The translations under genes and the position numbers were made by a program. Below, in pieces: positions 1 to 9,290 of a stretch of DNA of 64,000 nucleotides. The DNA lies in contig NZ_CABFJY010000050.1 in the NCBI RefSeq assembly GCF_901687125.1, positions 24,140 through 88,139 of the forward strand, in the 5' to 3' direction. The DNA comes from Actinobacillus vicugnae (GTDB taxonomy: Bacteria; Pseudomonadota; Gammaproteobacteria; Enterobacterales; Pasteurellaceae). The notes under the pieces were generated by a model that searched no databases, was not told the DNA's origin, and was given only the letters and a program-made list of their open reading frames with translations. The first letter of the stretch is position 1. Every line of letters starts with the position of its first letter.

Positions 1-48
1 ACCTCAATAATTAAACATCATTATTAATTTCAATATATATTGGCAGAT

Positions 49-1254
49 TTATGGCAAGGTTGCAATCACAGCGTAACCATCCAATTCTGCGATTAAATCT
101 ACTTGACTTCCTGCAGCAATAAAGACAGATTCACCTTGTTGCAAATGAATTGATTCTCGCCCTAAATCAATATATAAACTGCCTTTCATTACTAATAAAA
201 TGCTCGCACAATCTGCCGTGAAATTTTCCTCATCAAATGGCTTAAATTCCAAATGCTGTAAAGCAAAATCTTTAGCTTCAGGCGTAGCATAAAGATGAAT
301 AAAACCATCACCTTCTTGGTAAGCAGGAATAATTCTTGGTGTCACAGGACGGTAATCAATTGAGTGTAGCAAAGCAGGAATATCAATATGTTTAGGCGTC
401 AATCCACCACGAATCACATTATCTGAATTTGCCATCAGCTCAATATTTTGCCCGCGCAAATAAGCGTGTGGTAAGCCTGCGCCTTGATATAAGCCTTCAC
501 CTTTTTTCAAATACACAATATTAAAGAAATAAAAACAAATAATTCCGCCGTCTAAATGATGTAACGGCGAATTCATCACATCTGAAATATAGCAAATCCA
601 ATAATCTGGATGATCTGGTTTAAGTTTGCCCGCCTGATAGTCCTCAAATTTTTCTTCAATAATTGGTAATAACCATTCGGCAATTTGTTGTTTATCGGCT
701 TGCATAATATCAGCATATACCAATGGCAATCCTTTTTCGTCTAGTGCTCTTGCAAGCGGTTTGAGTGACTCATGCTGCTCCAAACTTGCTTTAATTTCAA
801 CAATGGGTTTAAAGCCGTGCAATCCCCAAAAGTCCGACAGTGCGATCATCATTTCTGGTTTATGATTACGATCTTTATAAACACGATTTGGAGCATTAAG
901 TGGAATGCCTTGCTGATTTTCTAGCGCAAAGCCATGTTCAGCTTCAGCTTTGGTTGGATGGATTTGAATAGAAAGCGGTTGTTTTATATCTAAAATTTTC
1001 AATAGATAAGGAAGATTATCGCCAAATTGGCTACGGATTTTCTCACCTAATAATTCAGGAGCGGTTTGGATCACCTGATCCAAAGCTAACCATTTTTGTT
1101 CAAACAGAATATCGGAAGGTGCCGAGGGGTGCGTGCCAAGCCAATATTCTGCATAAGGCTTCGGCTCAATATTTTCTAGTTTTAATAAATTAGGAATAAA
1201 AGTTGAACCTCCCCAATCATAATGTTGAAATTTGCCTTTTAATTTAAAAATCAT
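49..1254 (-). CDS. manA: Mannose-6-phosphate isomerase, class I
   Basis: Cytosolic zinc enzyme interconverting mannose 6-phosphate and fructose 6-phosphate, so it feeds mannose imported by the upstream PTS into glycolysis and can also supply mannose precursors. The 401-residue protein has the type I cupin layout: an early GGST segment, the metal-binding QIHPTKAEAEHG stretch near residue 97, and the YLRGQNIELMANSDNVIRGG block near residue 270 that carries the conserved active-site arginine. Length is normal for the family. The ATG overlaps the stop of the upstream yobD-like gene by 4 bases (ATGA), which indicates translational coupling at the end of the manXYZ operon. Identity is clear from motifs and context. 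Confidence 0.95.
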   Translation of the reverse strand: MIFKLKGKFQHYDWGGSTFIPNLLKLENIEPKPYAEYWLGTHPSAPSDILFEQKWLALDQVIQTAPELLGEKIRSQFGDNLPYLLKILDIKQPLSIQIHPTKAEAEHGFALENQQGIPLNAPNRVYKDRNHKPEMMIALSDFWGLHGFKPIVEIKASLEQHESLKPLARALDEKGLPLVYADIMQADKQQIAEWLLPIIEEKFEDYQAGKLKPDHPDYWICYISDVMNSPLHHLDGGIICFYFFNIVYLKKGEGLYQGAGLPHAYLRGQNIELMANSDNVIRGGLTPKHIDIPALLHSIDYRPVTPRIIPAYQEGDGFIHLYATPEAKDFALQHLEFKPFDEENFTADCASILLVMKGSLYIDLGRESIHLQQGESVFIAAGSQVDLIAELDGYAVIATLP

Positions 1255-1709
1255 TTTTTGTATCCTCCAAAGAAGTTTACAACTTTCTCGACATCTTCAG
1301 GCGCTTGAATACGCACTAATAAACGGCGCCCACTTTTTAAATCAATCACAATAATTTGCGATTCTGCCAAATTGATCTGATGAATATTCGTATACTCAAA
1401 AAATACATTCGCAAAAAAGAATCCCTGCTCTTTTAACAATAAACGTGGCGAGCGTAAAAAAGTGATATAAACACAAAGTATAATCGAAAATACTAATAAA
1501 TAAATGGTTAATGCTTCTATGCCATTTTGTACGCCATAAATAATAGATAAGCTAATTAATCCAATCAAAATCCATGCATCGCCTTTAACTTGCGGCTGTA
1601 ATACTACGGTCAGTTTAGTTTCACCTTTAAGTTTCGGCATAATGACTTGATCATAAATGGCAAACGCCAATATACCAATAATTCCGATAAGCAAAATAAG
1701 ATTTGTCAT
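1251..1709 (-). CDS. yobD: UPF0266 (DUF986) membrane protein, YobD-like
   Basis: Small inner-membrane protein of 152 residues with three predicted hydrophobic segments (about 3-20, 45-65 and 68-88) followed by a soluble C-terminal part. It lies between manZ and manA on the same strand, and its stop overlaps the manA start by 4 bases. In enterobacteria a DUF986 gene (yobD) likewise follows manXYZ, and it has been linked to the mannose PTS, but no biochemical activity is firmly known. The family call rests on context, length and general sequence character; function is not inferred beyond an association with mannose uptake. Confidence 0.75.
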   Translation of the reverse strand: MTNLILLIGIIGILAFAIYDQVIMPKLKGETKLTVVLQPQVKGDAWILIGLISLSIIYGVQNGIEALTIYLLVFSIILCVYITFLRSPRLLLKEQGFFFANVFFEYTNIHQINLAESQIIVIDLKSGRRLLVRIQAPEDVEKVVNFFGGYKK

Positions 1710-1738
1710 GAATATTTACCAATAAAATCATAAAAAAA

Positions 1739-1794
1739 CAAGCGGTCAAAATTTATTGAATTTTTGCAAAAAAATCCACAAATTTTACCGCTTG
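1739..1794. repeat. Inverted pair of uptake signal sequences
   Basis: The core caagcggt (1739-1746) faces its complement accgcttg (1787-1794) in the manZ to yobD gap. Both carry the A/T-rich tails typical of Apl-type uptake signals. The pair could form a weak hairpin with a loop of about 40 bases and might attenuate transcription between manZ and yobD. Confidence 0.6.
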
Positions 1795-1835
1795 CTAGAG
1801 AATACCAAACCAACTATTCGGCTATGGCAATAAGA

Positions 1836-2672
1836 TTACGCTAAAGCGCCTGTTGCTGCCCCTAAGATACCGATAGCAAAGAAACCTACGATAATCCAAA
1901 GTGCGTTTACACGGTTACGTAATAACCACATACAAGCAAATGTTAATAGTAACGGTAATAAACCTGGCATTAAGCTATCAAGGATTTGCTGTACCGTTGT
2001 TGTTTGCTCTGTACCATCTTGCATTTGAATGGTTGAAACTACAAGCGGAACGTTGATACTCGTCCATTTTTGCACCAATGCGCCCATAATAAATAGACCT
2101 AAGATTGATGCACCTTCTGTTAATTTTTGTAGTAAACCACCACTCATATCTTGTACTACATCTAAACCTTTTTTATAACCGTAAGTTACACCGTAGTAAC
2201 GTGTCGCTAAACGAACAAGGTTGAATAATACGAAGAATAAAATTGGACCAAGAATTGAGCCATTTAATGCAATACCTGCACCTAGTGCTGCAAATACTGG
2301 ACGTACTGTCCCCCAGAAAATTGGGTCACCCACACCAGCAAGCGGCCCCATTAAACCCACTTTGATACCGTTAATCGCTGCATTATCAATTTCTTTACCG
2401 TTTGCACGTTCTTCTTCCATCGCAATAGTTACACCAAGTACTGGCGCTGCTACGAACGGTTGAGTATTAAAGAATTCTAAGTGACGTTTAATTGCATCTT
2501 TACGCTCTTGCGAGTTTTGGTCTGGGTATAAACGTTTGATTACAGGTACCATTGAGTAGGCAAAGCCTAAGCCTTGCATACGCTCGAAGTTCCATGAACC
2601 TTGGAATAAGTTTGAACGACGAACAACCGCATTCAAATCACTTTTTGTTACTTTTTTGATTTCAGTAGTCAT
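1836..2672 (-). CDS. manZ: PTS mannose transporter subunit IID
   Basis: Integral-membrane IID component of the mannose-family phosphotransferase permease, which with IIC forms the sugar channel for mannose, glucose and amino sugars. The 278 residues show the family N-terminus (TKSDLNAVVRRSNLFQGSWN near residue 9), the GLMGPLAGVGDP motif near residue 107, and hydrophobic segments in the C-terminal half. Length agrees with the family (about 280). It follows manY by 13 bases in the manXYZ operon, which is followed by yobD and manA. Confidence 0.97.
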   Translation of the reverse strand: MTTEIKKVTKSDLNAVVRRSNLFQGSWNFERMQGLGFAYSMVPVIKRLYPDQNSQERKDAIKRHLEFFNTQPFVAAPVLGVTIAMEEERANGKEIDNAAINGIKVGLMGPLAGVGDPIFWGTVRPVFAALGAGIALNGSILGPILFFVLFNLVRLATRYYGVTYGYKKGLDVVQDMSGGLLQKLTEGASILGLFIMGALVQKWTSINVPLVVSTIQMQDGTEQTTTVQQILDSLMPGLLPLLLTFACMWLLRNRVNALWIIVGFFAIGILGAATGALA

Positions 2673-2685
2673 AGTTAATTCCTTC

Positions 2686-3510
2686 TTAGTCTAAGCGGTT
2701 GTCTAAGCCATTGTCTGCTGCTTGAGCAACTACAACTTGTTGGCTTTTGTTGTATTTAGGATGTAATTGGATGTAAAGCAATGCCATGATTGCACCTAAT
2801 GCACCCAGTGCAACAAGGTTAAAATCAGTAAAGCCTGCAATCACAAAGCCCGCATAGAAGAATGGCATTAAGTGACCAGCGCGCATCATATTGATAACCA
2901 TCGCATAACCTACTACTGCAATAAAGCCACCTGCAATTTTAAGACCTGTAGTAACCACTTGTGGAATTGCATTTAACATAGTTTGTACTGAATCTGTACC
3001 CGCAGTTAATGCAACGATAAGTGCAGGGATTGCAATACGCATAACTTGAAGCATTAACGCACCACGATGTAACCAGTCTAAACGTGCAAGGCTACCGTCT
3101 TCAATTGATTTATCTGCTGCGTGTTGGAAACCAACTGTTACCGCACGCACAACATAAGTTAATACCTGACCTGCTGCTGCAAGTGGAATCGCAACTGCAA
3201 TACCTGTTGCAATTTCTTGACCACCTACAATAACAAGGATAGTCGACACTACTGACGCTAACGCTGCATCTGGTGCAACTGCCGCACCAATATTCATCCA
3301 GCCTAACGCCATTAATTCAAGTGTACCACCGATAATAATCGCTGTTTTAATCACTTCTGCTGAATCTGGCGCACCTACAGATAACGCTAAACCTACTAAA
3401 GTACACGCAATAATAGGACGTTGTGTTTGCCATTCATCAAGAATTGAACCCGCACCTGAAATACAAGCAGCAAGGAACACTAAAAGAATTTGTAATGCTG
3501 AGAGTTCCAT
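2686..3510 (-). CDS. manY: PTS mannose/fructose/sorbose transporter subunit IIC
   Basis: Membrane IIC subunit of the mannose PTS. The 274 residues are strongly hydrophobic, with a start (MELSALQILLVFLAACISG) and a GWMNIGAAVAPDAALASV motif near residue 70 typical of ManY-type IIC proteins. With ManZ it makes the translocation pore, while ManX supplies phosphate from HPr. It lies 10 bases after manX and 13 before manZ, so the three are one transcription unit. Confidence 0.97.
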   Translation of the reverse strand: MELSALQILLVFLAACISGAGSILDEWQTQRPIIACTLVGLALSVGAPDSAEVIKTAIIIGGTLELMALGWMNIGAAVAPDAALASVVSTILVIVGGQEIATGIAVAIPLAAAGQVLTYVVRAVTVGFQHAADKSIEDGSLARLDWLHRGALMLQVMRIAIPALIVALTAGTDSVQTMLNAIPQVVTTGLKIAGGFIAVVGYAMVINMMRAGHLMPFFYAGFVIAGFTDFNLVALGALGAIMALLYIQLHPKYNKSQQVVVAQAADNGLDNRLD

Positions 3511-3520
3511 AATAATTTCC

Positions 3521-4498
3521 CTAGATTAAGTTGTGTTTTTTCAATAAGTCCATCATCGCTTGACGGCTATCGCTCGATACTTTACGCACTTCTAGCTCAA
3601 CGCCTTTCGCATCAATCGCTTTAAATGCCTCAATATCTTTTTGATCTACCGCAACTGCATGGCTAACCATTTGTTTACCCTCTTTGTGAGAAATACCACC
3701 TACGTTAATCGTTGTTAATGGCACACCACCTTCAATTAGGGTCAAAACATCACTCGGGTTAGTAAATAACAGCATTACACGGTCATCTGCGTATTCTGGG
3801 TTGTTATATACACGAATCATTTTCGCTACATCAACCACGTGTGCAGTTACCCCTAATGGCGCAACACTTTTCAGCATAGTCGAGCGAACTTTGTCTTTCG
3901 CTACATCATCATTTACTACGATAATGCGTTGGACTTTACTTTCTTTGGTCCACACCGTTGCAACCTGACCATGAATTAAACGGTCATCAATACGCGCAAG
4001 CGCAATCGTCATACGGCGACCATCATCCACAATTTCAGCTTGCGGTGCAGGCTGTGCTTGAGCTTGAGCCACTGGTGCTGGTACTTCTGCTACTGCTGGC
4101 TGATGATTTAATGAACGCACACCTGTTGAACCTGCCTCTAACGCAACTTCAACCAGCTCTTGTAACGATTCAACATCATCACGTGCCATACACGCATTGA
4201 CCAACATTGGAATATTCACGCCTGTTACGACGTCCATATTGGTTTTACCTTCTTGGAAGCGATTTGCCGCATTAAACGGACTACCGCCCCACATATCAAC
4301 GAGGAAAAGCACTTGATCACAATGTGATAATTCGCCTTCCACTAACGCTTGATATTTACCCATAATGGTTTCTGCATTTTCGCCAGGCACGAAGTCGATA
4401 TAGGCAACGTCTGACTGCTCACCGATCAGCATCTCCGTAGTTTTGAGAAGCTGCTCTGCTGCAACACCGTGGGTCGCTATGATAATAGCAATGCTCAT
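3521..4498 (-). CDS. manX: PTS mannose transporter subunit IIAB
   Basis: Cytoplasmic phosphotransfer subunit that takes phosphate from HPr and passes it to the sugar. The 325 residues carry an N-terminal IIA domain with the phosphorylatable His10 (IATHG), an Ala/Pro/Gln-rich linker at about residues 136-156, and a C-terminal IIB domain with His176 in RIDDRLIHGQV. These are the two positions used in E. coli ManX (His10, His175). It is the first gene of manXYZ-yobD-manA. A probable CRP site lies about 105 bases upstream, as expected for a catabolite-controlled sugar operon. Confidence 0.97.
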   Translation of the reverse strand: MSIAIIIATHGVAAEQLLKTTEMLIGEQSDVAYIDFVPGENAETIMGKYQALVEGELSHCDQVLFLVDMWGGSPFNAANRFQEGKTNMDVVTGVNIPMLVNACMARDDVESLQELVEVALEAGSTGVRSLNHQPAVAEVPAPVAQAQAQPAPQAEIVDDGRRMTIALARIDDRLIHGQVATVWTKESKVQRIIVVNDDVAKDKVRSTMLKSVAPLGVTAHVVDVAKMIRVYNNPEYADDRVMLLFTNPSDVLTLIEGGVPLTTINVGGISHKEGKQMVSHAVAVDQKDIEAFKAIDAKGVELEVRKVSSDSRQAMMDLLKKHNLI

Positions 4499-4601
4499 TA
4501 TTTACTCCTTAATGGATTCTTCTGAAATTTTTTTCAAATAGAGTGAAAATCGGAGTAAATTGTAGATAGTTCTTTACATAACACAAATGACATTTATTAG
4601 A

Positions 4602-4622
4602 TTTGTGATCTAGCTCTCATTA
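4602..4622 (-). promoter_or_regulatory. Probable CRP (cAMP receptor) site for man operon
   Basis: TGTGA-N6-TCTCA at 4604-4619 matches the CRP consensus TGTGA-N6-TCACA in 9 of 10 core positions and is flanked by A/T. It sits about 105 bases upstream of the manX start, a reasonable place for catabolite activation of a mannose PTS. Binding is inferred. Confidence 0.6.
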
Positions 4623-4731
4623 ATATTGTTCAGCTGATTAATTATTATTCATATTGATTTAAATTAATTAATTTATTAATGAAATTAATTTCCACAAATC
4701 GCCTGATTTTTGAAATTTCACTATAAAAAAA

Positions 4732-4758
4732 GACCGCTTGTTAAGCTAACAAGCGGTC
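4732..4758. terminator. Bidirectional terminator built from paired uptake signals
   Basis: A perfect 12-bp stem (4732-4743 with 4747-4758) around a 3-base loop, made of two facing aagcggtc cores. An A-run precedes it and a T-run follows it, so it can terminate in both directions. It ends the minus-strand unit made of the NSS transporter and its small subunit. Confidence 0.85.
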
Positions 4759-4783
4759 GATTTTTTGTTTAATTTTGCAACTG

Positions 4784-4876
4784 TTACTCTTTTGGTAAGC
4801 GCTTAACTGCAAAAGCTAATCCGCCCCAAATAATAACAAGTGCGATACTCATCATAATAATTGCTGAAGTACTCAT
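4784..4876 (-). CDS. Small subunit of NSS amino-acid transporter (MetS-like, 30 aa)
   Basis: A 30-residue ORF begins with ATG eight bases after the NSS transporter stop. It has one hydrophobic helix (about residues 5-24) followed by a basic tail, KRLPKE. Its size, layout and position directly behind an NSS transporter match the MetS-type small subunit described with the Corynebacterium methionine/alanine importer MetP. An A/G-rich ribosome-binding stretch (ggaaat) precedes the ATG. The role, stabilising or assisting the large subunit in the membrane, is inferred from the family. Confidence 0.8.
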   Translation of the reverse strand: MSTSAIIMMSIALVIIWGGLAFAVKRLPKE

Positions 4877-4884
4877 ACTATTTC

Positions 4885-6399
4885 CTATTCTTCTGGGTTA
4901 AATTCTGTTTCATTGTGCCATTTTAAGCGAGAGAGAATGAGCGCAACTACAACGAGTGTGGCAGCCATTCCCCAACCAAAAATATTCACAAACCAGCTTG
5001 GATAGCCTTCATAACCTTCATTGAATACTTTAATTGCTTCGCTGAATAACATGAATGCTAAAACACCTGTTGTTACCACTACAGCCAAACGCCAGAATGT
5101 ACCCACTTTAATTGATGAAGTTTTATTGATATGGTGGCCAAGCGTGCTTAATTTGCCTTTTGCTACAATCGCGACTAATGATGCAAATGCCACCGCAACA
5201 ATACCGAAGTTATTAACGAATTTATCCATCACATCTAGCATCGGTAAGCCTGTTGTGGTACCAAATAACACCACAGATACTAACATCATTGGTAAACCAA
5301 CGATGAACGTTGAAACTACACGGCCTAATTTTAATTTGTCTTGTACCGCAGAGATAATTACTTCAATCACCGAAATAAATGAAGTTAATGCGGCAAACGT
5401 TAATGAACCGAAGAATAATACCCCTAGCACAGTCCCCATTGGTGCTTCATTAATAATAGTTGGGAATGCGAAGAATGCTAAACCGATACCACCTTTTGCA
5501 ACTTCACTGACTTCCTGACCTGCAGCAGTTGCCATAAAGCCTAACGCCGCAAATACACCGATACCTGCTAACACTTCAAAGCTTGAGTTTGCAAAACCAA
5601 CTACCATTCCAGTGCCTGTTAAATCGGCATCTTTTTTCAAGTATGATGAATAAGTAATCATAATACCGAAGCAGATTGAGAGCGAGAAGAAAATTTGTCC
5701 ATAAGCAGCAATCCATACACTTGGATCTGCTAATTTCGTCCAGTCTGGGGTAAAGAGTGCATCTAAACCTTTTGCCGCACCAGGTAAGAATAACGATGAC
5801 ACCACTAAAATAATAAACATTGTTACCAATACTGGCATTAAAATGCCTGATGTTTTAGCGATACCTTTTTCAACACCTAACGCCAATACGATTAAAGCGA
5901 TGATCCAAACAATGATAAGTGGGCCTACCACCATACCAACGAAATCAAAACTGATACCATTAGCAATATCACCCATTTTTAAAAATTCGCCAACAAAGAA
6001 ATCAACAGGCTTATTACCCCAAGCTTTCGTCAAAGAGAAATAGGTATACACAGCAGCCCAACCAAGTACCACCGCATAGTAAATACCGATAATCACGTTT
6101 ACTAAAACTTGCCACCAGCCGAATACTTCAAAGTTTTTATTTAAGCGGCGGAATGATAATGGCGCTGCACCACGATGACGGTGACCAATCGCAAAATCTA
6201 AAAAGAGTAAAGGAATCCCCGCTGTTAAAAGTGCGACGATATAAGGAATAATAAATGCACCACCGCCATTTTCGTAAGTGGTATAAGGAAAACGCCAAAT
6301 GTTTCCTAAGCCAACAGCAGAGCCGATGGCTGCGATAATAAAGGCATTACGACCAGAAAAAGTGGCACGTTTTGCCGAAGTTGCGTTGCTAGAAGACAC
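4885..6399 (-). CDS. Sodium-dependent transporter, NSS/SNF family
   Basis: A 504-residue inner-membrane carrier of the neurotransmitter:sodium symporter (LeuT-fold) family. The signature first helix is clear near residues 21-47 ([20 protein letters not shown], then ENGGG). This region forms part of the sodium and substrate sites. About twelve hydrophobic segments follow. The likely substrate is an amino acid (methionine, alanine or another neutral one), because a MetS-like small subunit is encoded immediately downstream. The exact substrate cannot be read from sequence. The 5' leader holds two short palindromes (6467-6483 and 6550-6567) that may be regulatory. Confidence 0.9.
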   Translation of the reverse strand: MSSSNATSAKRATFSGRNAFIIAAIGSAVGLGNIWRFPYTTYENGGGAFIIPYIVALLTAGIPLLFLDFAIGHRHRGAAPLSFRRLNKNFEVFGWWQVLVNVIIGIYYAVVLGWAAVYTYFSLTKAWGNKPVDFFVGEFLKMGDIANGISFDFVGMVVGPLIIVWIIALIVLALGVEKGIAKTSGILMPVLVTMFIILVVSSLFLPGAAKGLDALFTPDWTKLADPSVWIAAYGQIFFSLSICFGIMITYSSYLKKDADLTGTGMVVGFANSSFEVLAGIGVFAALGFMATAAGQEVSEVAKGGIGLAFFAFPTIINEAPMGTVLGVLFFGSLTFAALTSFISVIEVIISAVQDKLKLGRVVSTFIVGLPMMLVSVVLFGTTTGLPMLDVMDKFVNNFGIVAVAFASLVAIVAKGKLSTLGHHINKTSSIKVGTFWRLAVVVTTGVLAFMLFSEAIKVFNEGYEGYPSWFVNIFGWGMAATLVVVALILSRLKWHNETEFNPEE

Positions 6400-6713
6400 G
6401 AGATATACCTCAAATATTAAATTTTAAACACACTAGGTTTTTATTTAAAAATAAAAAGAAAATTGATTGCGAATTGATCGCAAGGGCGTGAAATATGCCG
6501 AAGAATAAACAAGAAGTAAAGAGGATAAAATAAAATTTGGAGGCCTTTATCACTATTTTAATAGTGAAAAAAACTACTTTTAACGATAGATTTTAGACTA
6601 TTAAACTAACAATCAATCACAAATAGAGAATTATGTAAACTCTGAGATAAATTTATAGCAGATTTGTTCGAATTTTATTAGATTAAAAAACAACCTAGCC
6701 AAAAACTAGAAAA
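6400..6713. other. Long leader/promoter region of the NSS transporter
   Basis: No convincing gene. The minus-strand leader of the transporter contains a palindrome ttgcga-N5-tcgcaa at 6467-6483 and an 18-base palindrome tcactattttaatagtga at 6550-6567. Neither is followed by a T-run in the reading direction, so they look more like operators or leader hairpins than terminators. Confidence 0.35.
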
Positions 6714-6732
6714 ATGAATCATTACTATAAAA

Positions 6733-6934
6733 ATAAGCGGTCATATTTGCTAAAAATTTCGGTATTATGTAGCTGCTACACAGACATTTTTTGTAGAGAC
6801 GAACGATATTCGCCTGCACAAATTTTTGTGTGTTTACGGGTAGGCATGTCTGCGCCTACTTCATTGAAACAAATTCGCACTTTTGTGCATTTGCTACATA
6901 ATTTCAAAAAATTTTGCAAATATGACCGCTTGTG
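6733..6934. repeat. Intergenic repeat-like element bounded by an inverted uptake-signal pair
   Basis: The 16-base sequence aagcggtcatatttgc (from about 6734) recurs as its exact complement near 6917-6932. Between them lie about 170 bases unlike coding DNA, with small inverted motifs such as cgaa-cgata-ttcg near 6801 and gtaggc/gcctac near 6840-6859. The layout resembles a small non-autonomous element or intergenic repeat. The plus-strand reading frame spanning it has no family resemblance and is not called as a gene. Confidence 0.45.
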
Positions 6935-6936
6935 GT

Positions 6937-8214
6937 TTAGTCAGTAAGTTGCTCACTGGCAATGGGTTCAACTTTAGCCTGTTTTACCATATTATCTGCC
7001 ACTTCAAGAATGGTGACGCGCAAATCATTTAATTCGAATTGAGTATCTTCATCTGGGATTTTTTCTAAATGTTCCAAAATTAAACCGTTGAACGTACGTA
7101 CTTCATCAACAGGTAAATTCCAGCCAAATAATTTATTGAGATCACGTAGATTTGCAGAGCCTTCAATAATTACCGAGCCGTCCGATTGTTGCTTCACTTC
7201 TTCATCTAAGCTTGGTGCAGTTGACGTTGTAAACTCGCCAACAATCTCTTCTAAAATATCTTCTAAAGTAACTAAACCTTTAATATCACCGTATTCATCA
7301 ACAACTAAACCAATACGTTCTTTATTGCTTTTAAAATTCATTAATTGAGTAGTTAATGGCGTGCCTTCTGGAATGAAATACACTTCATCTACCGCACGAA
7401 TAAGCGTTTCCTTACTTGGTTCATCTTTTTCTAACAATAAACGGAACGCCTCTCGAACACGTAACATCCCTAGCACATTTTTATCCATATTGCCTTTGTA
7501 CAGCACCACTCGAGCGTGCGCTGCATGATTTAGCTGGCGCATAATAGATTTCCAGTCGTCATCAATATCAATGCCGCCAATATCGTTACGAGGCACCATA
7601 ATATCTTCAACAGTAACCTTTTCCATATCCAAAATAGAAATCAGCATCTCTTGGTGCTCAGTTGGAATAAATTTGCCAGCCTCAAGTACCACCCCCCGAA
7701 GCTCTTCTGCACTTAAACCTGTGTTTTCATCTTTTTTAACTCGTAGCAATTTCATCAATACATTGATCACAACATTCATAAAAAAGACGATTGGCATCAT
7801 CACTTTTTTTAGCGGTGTTAAATAATAACTTGCGACAAAACCAACTTTTTCAGGGTAAATCGCCGCAATTGTCTTTGGCAAAATCTCAGCGAAAACTAAC
7901 ATCAAGAAGGTTAAAATACCTGTTGCAGCAGCCACTCCCGCATCGCCAGCAATGCGCATACCAATCATGGTTGCAATCGCAGAAGCTGCAATATTTACTA
8001 AATTGTTACAAATTAAAATAAGGCTAAGTAAAACATCAGTTTTAGCTAATAAATTTTCCGCTAAACGAGCGCCCTTATGTCCATTTTCGGCAAGGTGTTT
8101 CATTTTATAGCGGTTAAGAGACATTAAACCCGTTTCAGAACTAGAGAAAACAGCGGAAAGAATAAGGAGAATAGCAAGTGAAATAAAAAGGGTACTCAGG
8201 GGGATACTGTCCAA
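6937..8214 (-). CDS. corB: CNNM/CorC-HlyC family transporter, CorB (YfjD-like)
   Basis: A 425-residue inner-membrane protein of the HlyC/CorC family linked to Mg2+/Co2+ homeostasis. The order of parts is typical: an N-terminal CNNM membrane domain (about residues 1-185; ILSAVFSSSETGLMSLNR at the first helix), a CBS pair (about 195-330; VEDIMVPRNDI, then LVVDEYGDIKGLVTLEDILE) and a C-terminal CorC_HlyC domain (about 335-410). It is next to ypjD, the same pairing as yfjD-ypjD in enterobacteria, where the pair has been called corB and corE. E. coli YtfL is a paralogue that cannot be wholly excluded. Confidence 0.85.
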   Translation of the reverse strand: MDSIPLSTLFISLAILLILSAVFSSSETGLMSLNRYKMKHLAENGHKGARLAENLLAKTDVLLSLILICNNLVNIAASAIATMIGMRIAGDAGVAAATGILTFLMLVFAEILPKTIAAIYPEKVGFVASYYLTPLKKVMMPIVFFMNVVINVLMKLLRVKKDENTGLSAEELRGVVLEAGKFIPTEHQEMLISILDMEKVTVEDIMVPRNDIGGIDIDDDWKSIMRQLNHAAHARVVLYKGNMDKNVLGMLRVREAFRLLLEKDEPSKETLIRAVDEVYFIPEGTPLTTQLMNFKSNKERIGLVVDEYGDIKGLVTLEDILEEIVGEFTTSTAPSLDEEVKQQSDGSVIIEGSANLRDLNKLFGWNLPVDEVRTFNGLILEHLEKIPDEDTQFELNDLRVTILEVADNMVKQAKVEPIASEQLTD

Positions 8215-8309
8215 AATTAAGATCCTATATAAGTGAATAATTAAGCGGTTGAATTTTCATAAACATCTGCAAAACAATGCGAAAATTCGCCCGCTTCCAG
8301 CAGTGATAA

Positions 8310-9107
8310 CTAAATCACGTGGCTACCAAAATAGCCAATTGTGAGCAAGATTATACCTAAAACCGAATAAATTAGCACCCGATTTCCTCGCCAACGGAAT
8401 TTCCATTGCCCGAGTAATTGAACGGTATAAACCAACCACGCAATAAAAGAAAAAATCGCTTTATGAATTTGCTCTGGCGCAAAAAAATTATGCAAATAAA
8501 TCATTCCCGTTACCAACGCTATCGTAAGCAATGCTTGTGCCGCAACAGTTAATGTAAAGAAATGACGTTCAACCGACATCAATGGTGGTAATACCGCACA
8601 AAATACCGTTTTCTTATTTTTTAGGCGATTATCCAGCCATTTCAGCTGAAACGCATAAATCATCGCTAAGAAAAAGAGCGCATACGAAAAGAGTGCAATG
8701 CCAAGGTGGAAAATCAGCCCTGTATTTTGGGTGAGATCTTTCACAAAATTACCACTGGCAAACACCGTTACCGCAACACTACAAATCCCAAAGGTATAAA
8801 CTATCATCAATGGAAACCAAACGGTTTTCCAGCGAGGTAAAGCCAATGTCGCAAAAGCAGACAGCAATAAACTCATCATCGCATTCACATTAGCGAGTGA
8901 GAAATTTTGCCCGATGCCTCGCAAAATAAACTCTTGAGATAAGCTAATTCCATGAAATAACACGGCAAGTAACCCAAGCCAAAACACTGCTTTAACATTC
9001 GGTTTTTGGCTCGTGGTCTGGTTTTCTAAATTGACTACAGTTGGTACTACCCATAATAAAGCAGCCAAATAAGCGAAGATCGCTAAAATAGCAAATAACA
9101 TCGTCAT
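8310..9107 (-). CDS. ypjD: Inner membrane protein YpjD (CcsA-like cytochrome assembly domain)
   Basis: A 265-residue polytopic membrane protein with about eight hydrophobic segments. It matches the YpjD family, whose core is a CcsA/CcmF-type cytochrome c assembly domain. Only 95 bases separate it from the downstream corB-like gene on the same strand. In enterobacteria ypjD (corE) adjoins yfjD (corB) and has been implicated in Mg2+ transport, so a joint role is plausible. The molecular activity is unknown. Confidence 0.8.
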   Translation of the reverse strand: MTMLFAILAIFAYLAALLWVVPTVVNLENQTTSQKPNVKAVFWLGLLAVLFHGISLSQEFILRGIGQNFSLANVNAMMSLLLSAFATLALPRWKTVWFPLMIVYTFGICSVAVTVFASGNFVKDLTQNTGLIFHLGIALFSYALFFLAMIYAFQLKWLDNRLKNKKTVFCAVLPPLMSVERHFFTLTVAAQALLTIALVTGMIYLHNFFAPEQIHKAIFSFIAWLVYTVQLLGQWKFRWRGNRVLIYSVLGIILLTIGYFGSHVI

Positions 9108-9290
9108 CCTGTTTAACGTAAAATAAGAATAATTTTCAGCTAAGTGCTAAAGTACCAGTTTTAGGCATTTTTGGCTATGGTTAGTGGTCAAATTACCTCT
9201 AAAAAATTAAGATAATTTACCTCATATCAAACCCTAGCAACAGATTCGTTTTCTCGACCGAGATATTTTAGAAAATATCCGATTTTCTCT

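Noticed and set aside
6414..6556. Minus-strand 47-codon GTG-started frame in the NSS transporter leader (hydrophobic, signal-like)
   Set aside because: No ribosome-binding site before the GTG and A/T-rich sequence easily gives hydrophobic codons; kept only as a possible leader peptide.
6714..6947. Plus-strand ORF of 77 codons upstream of corB
   Set aside because: It runs through the inverted uptake-signal element and overlaps the corB end on the other strand; composition is not protein-like.
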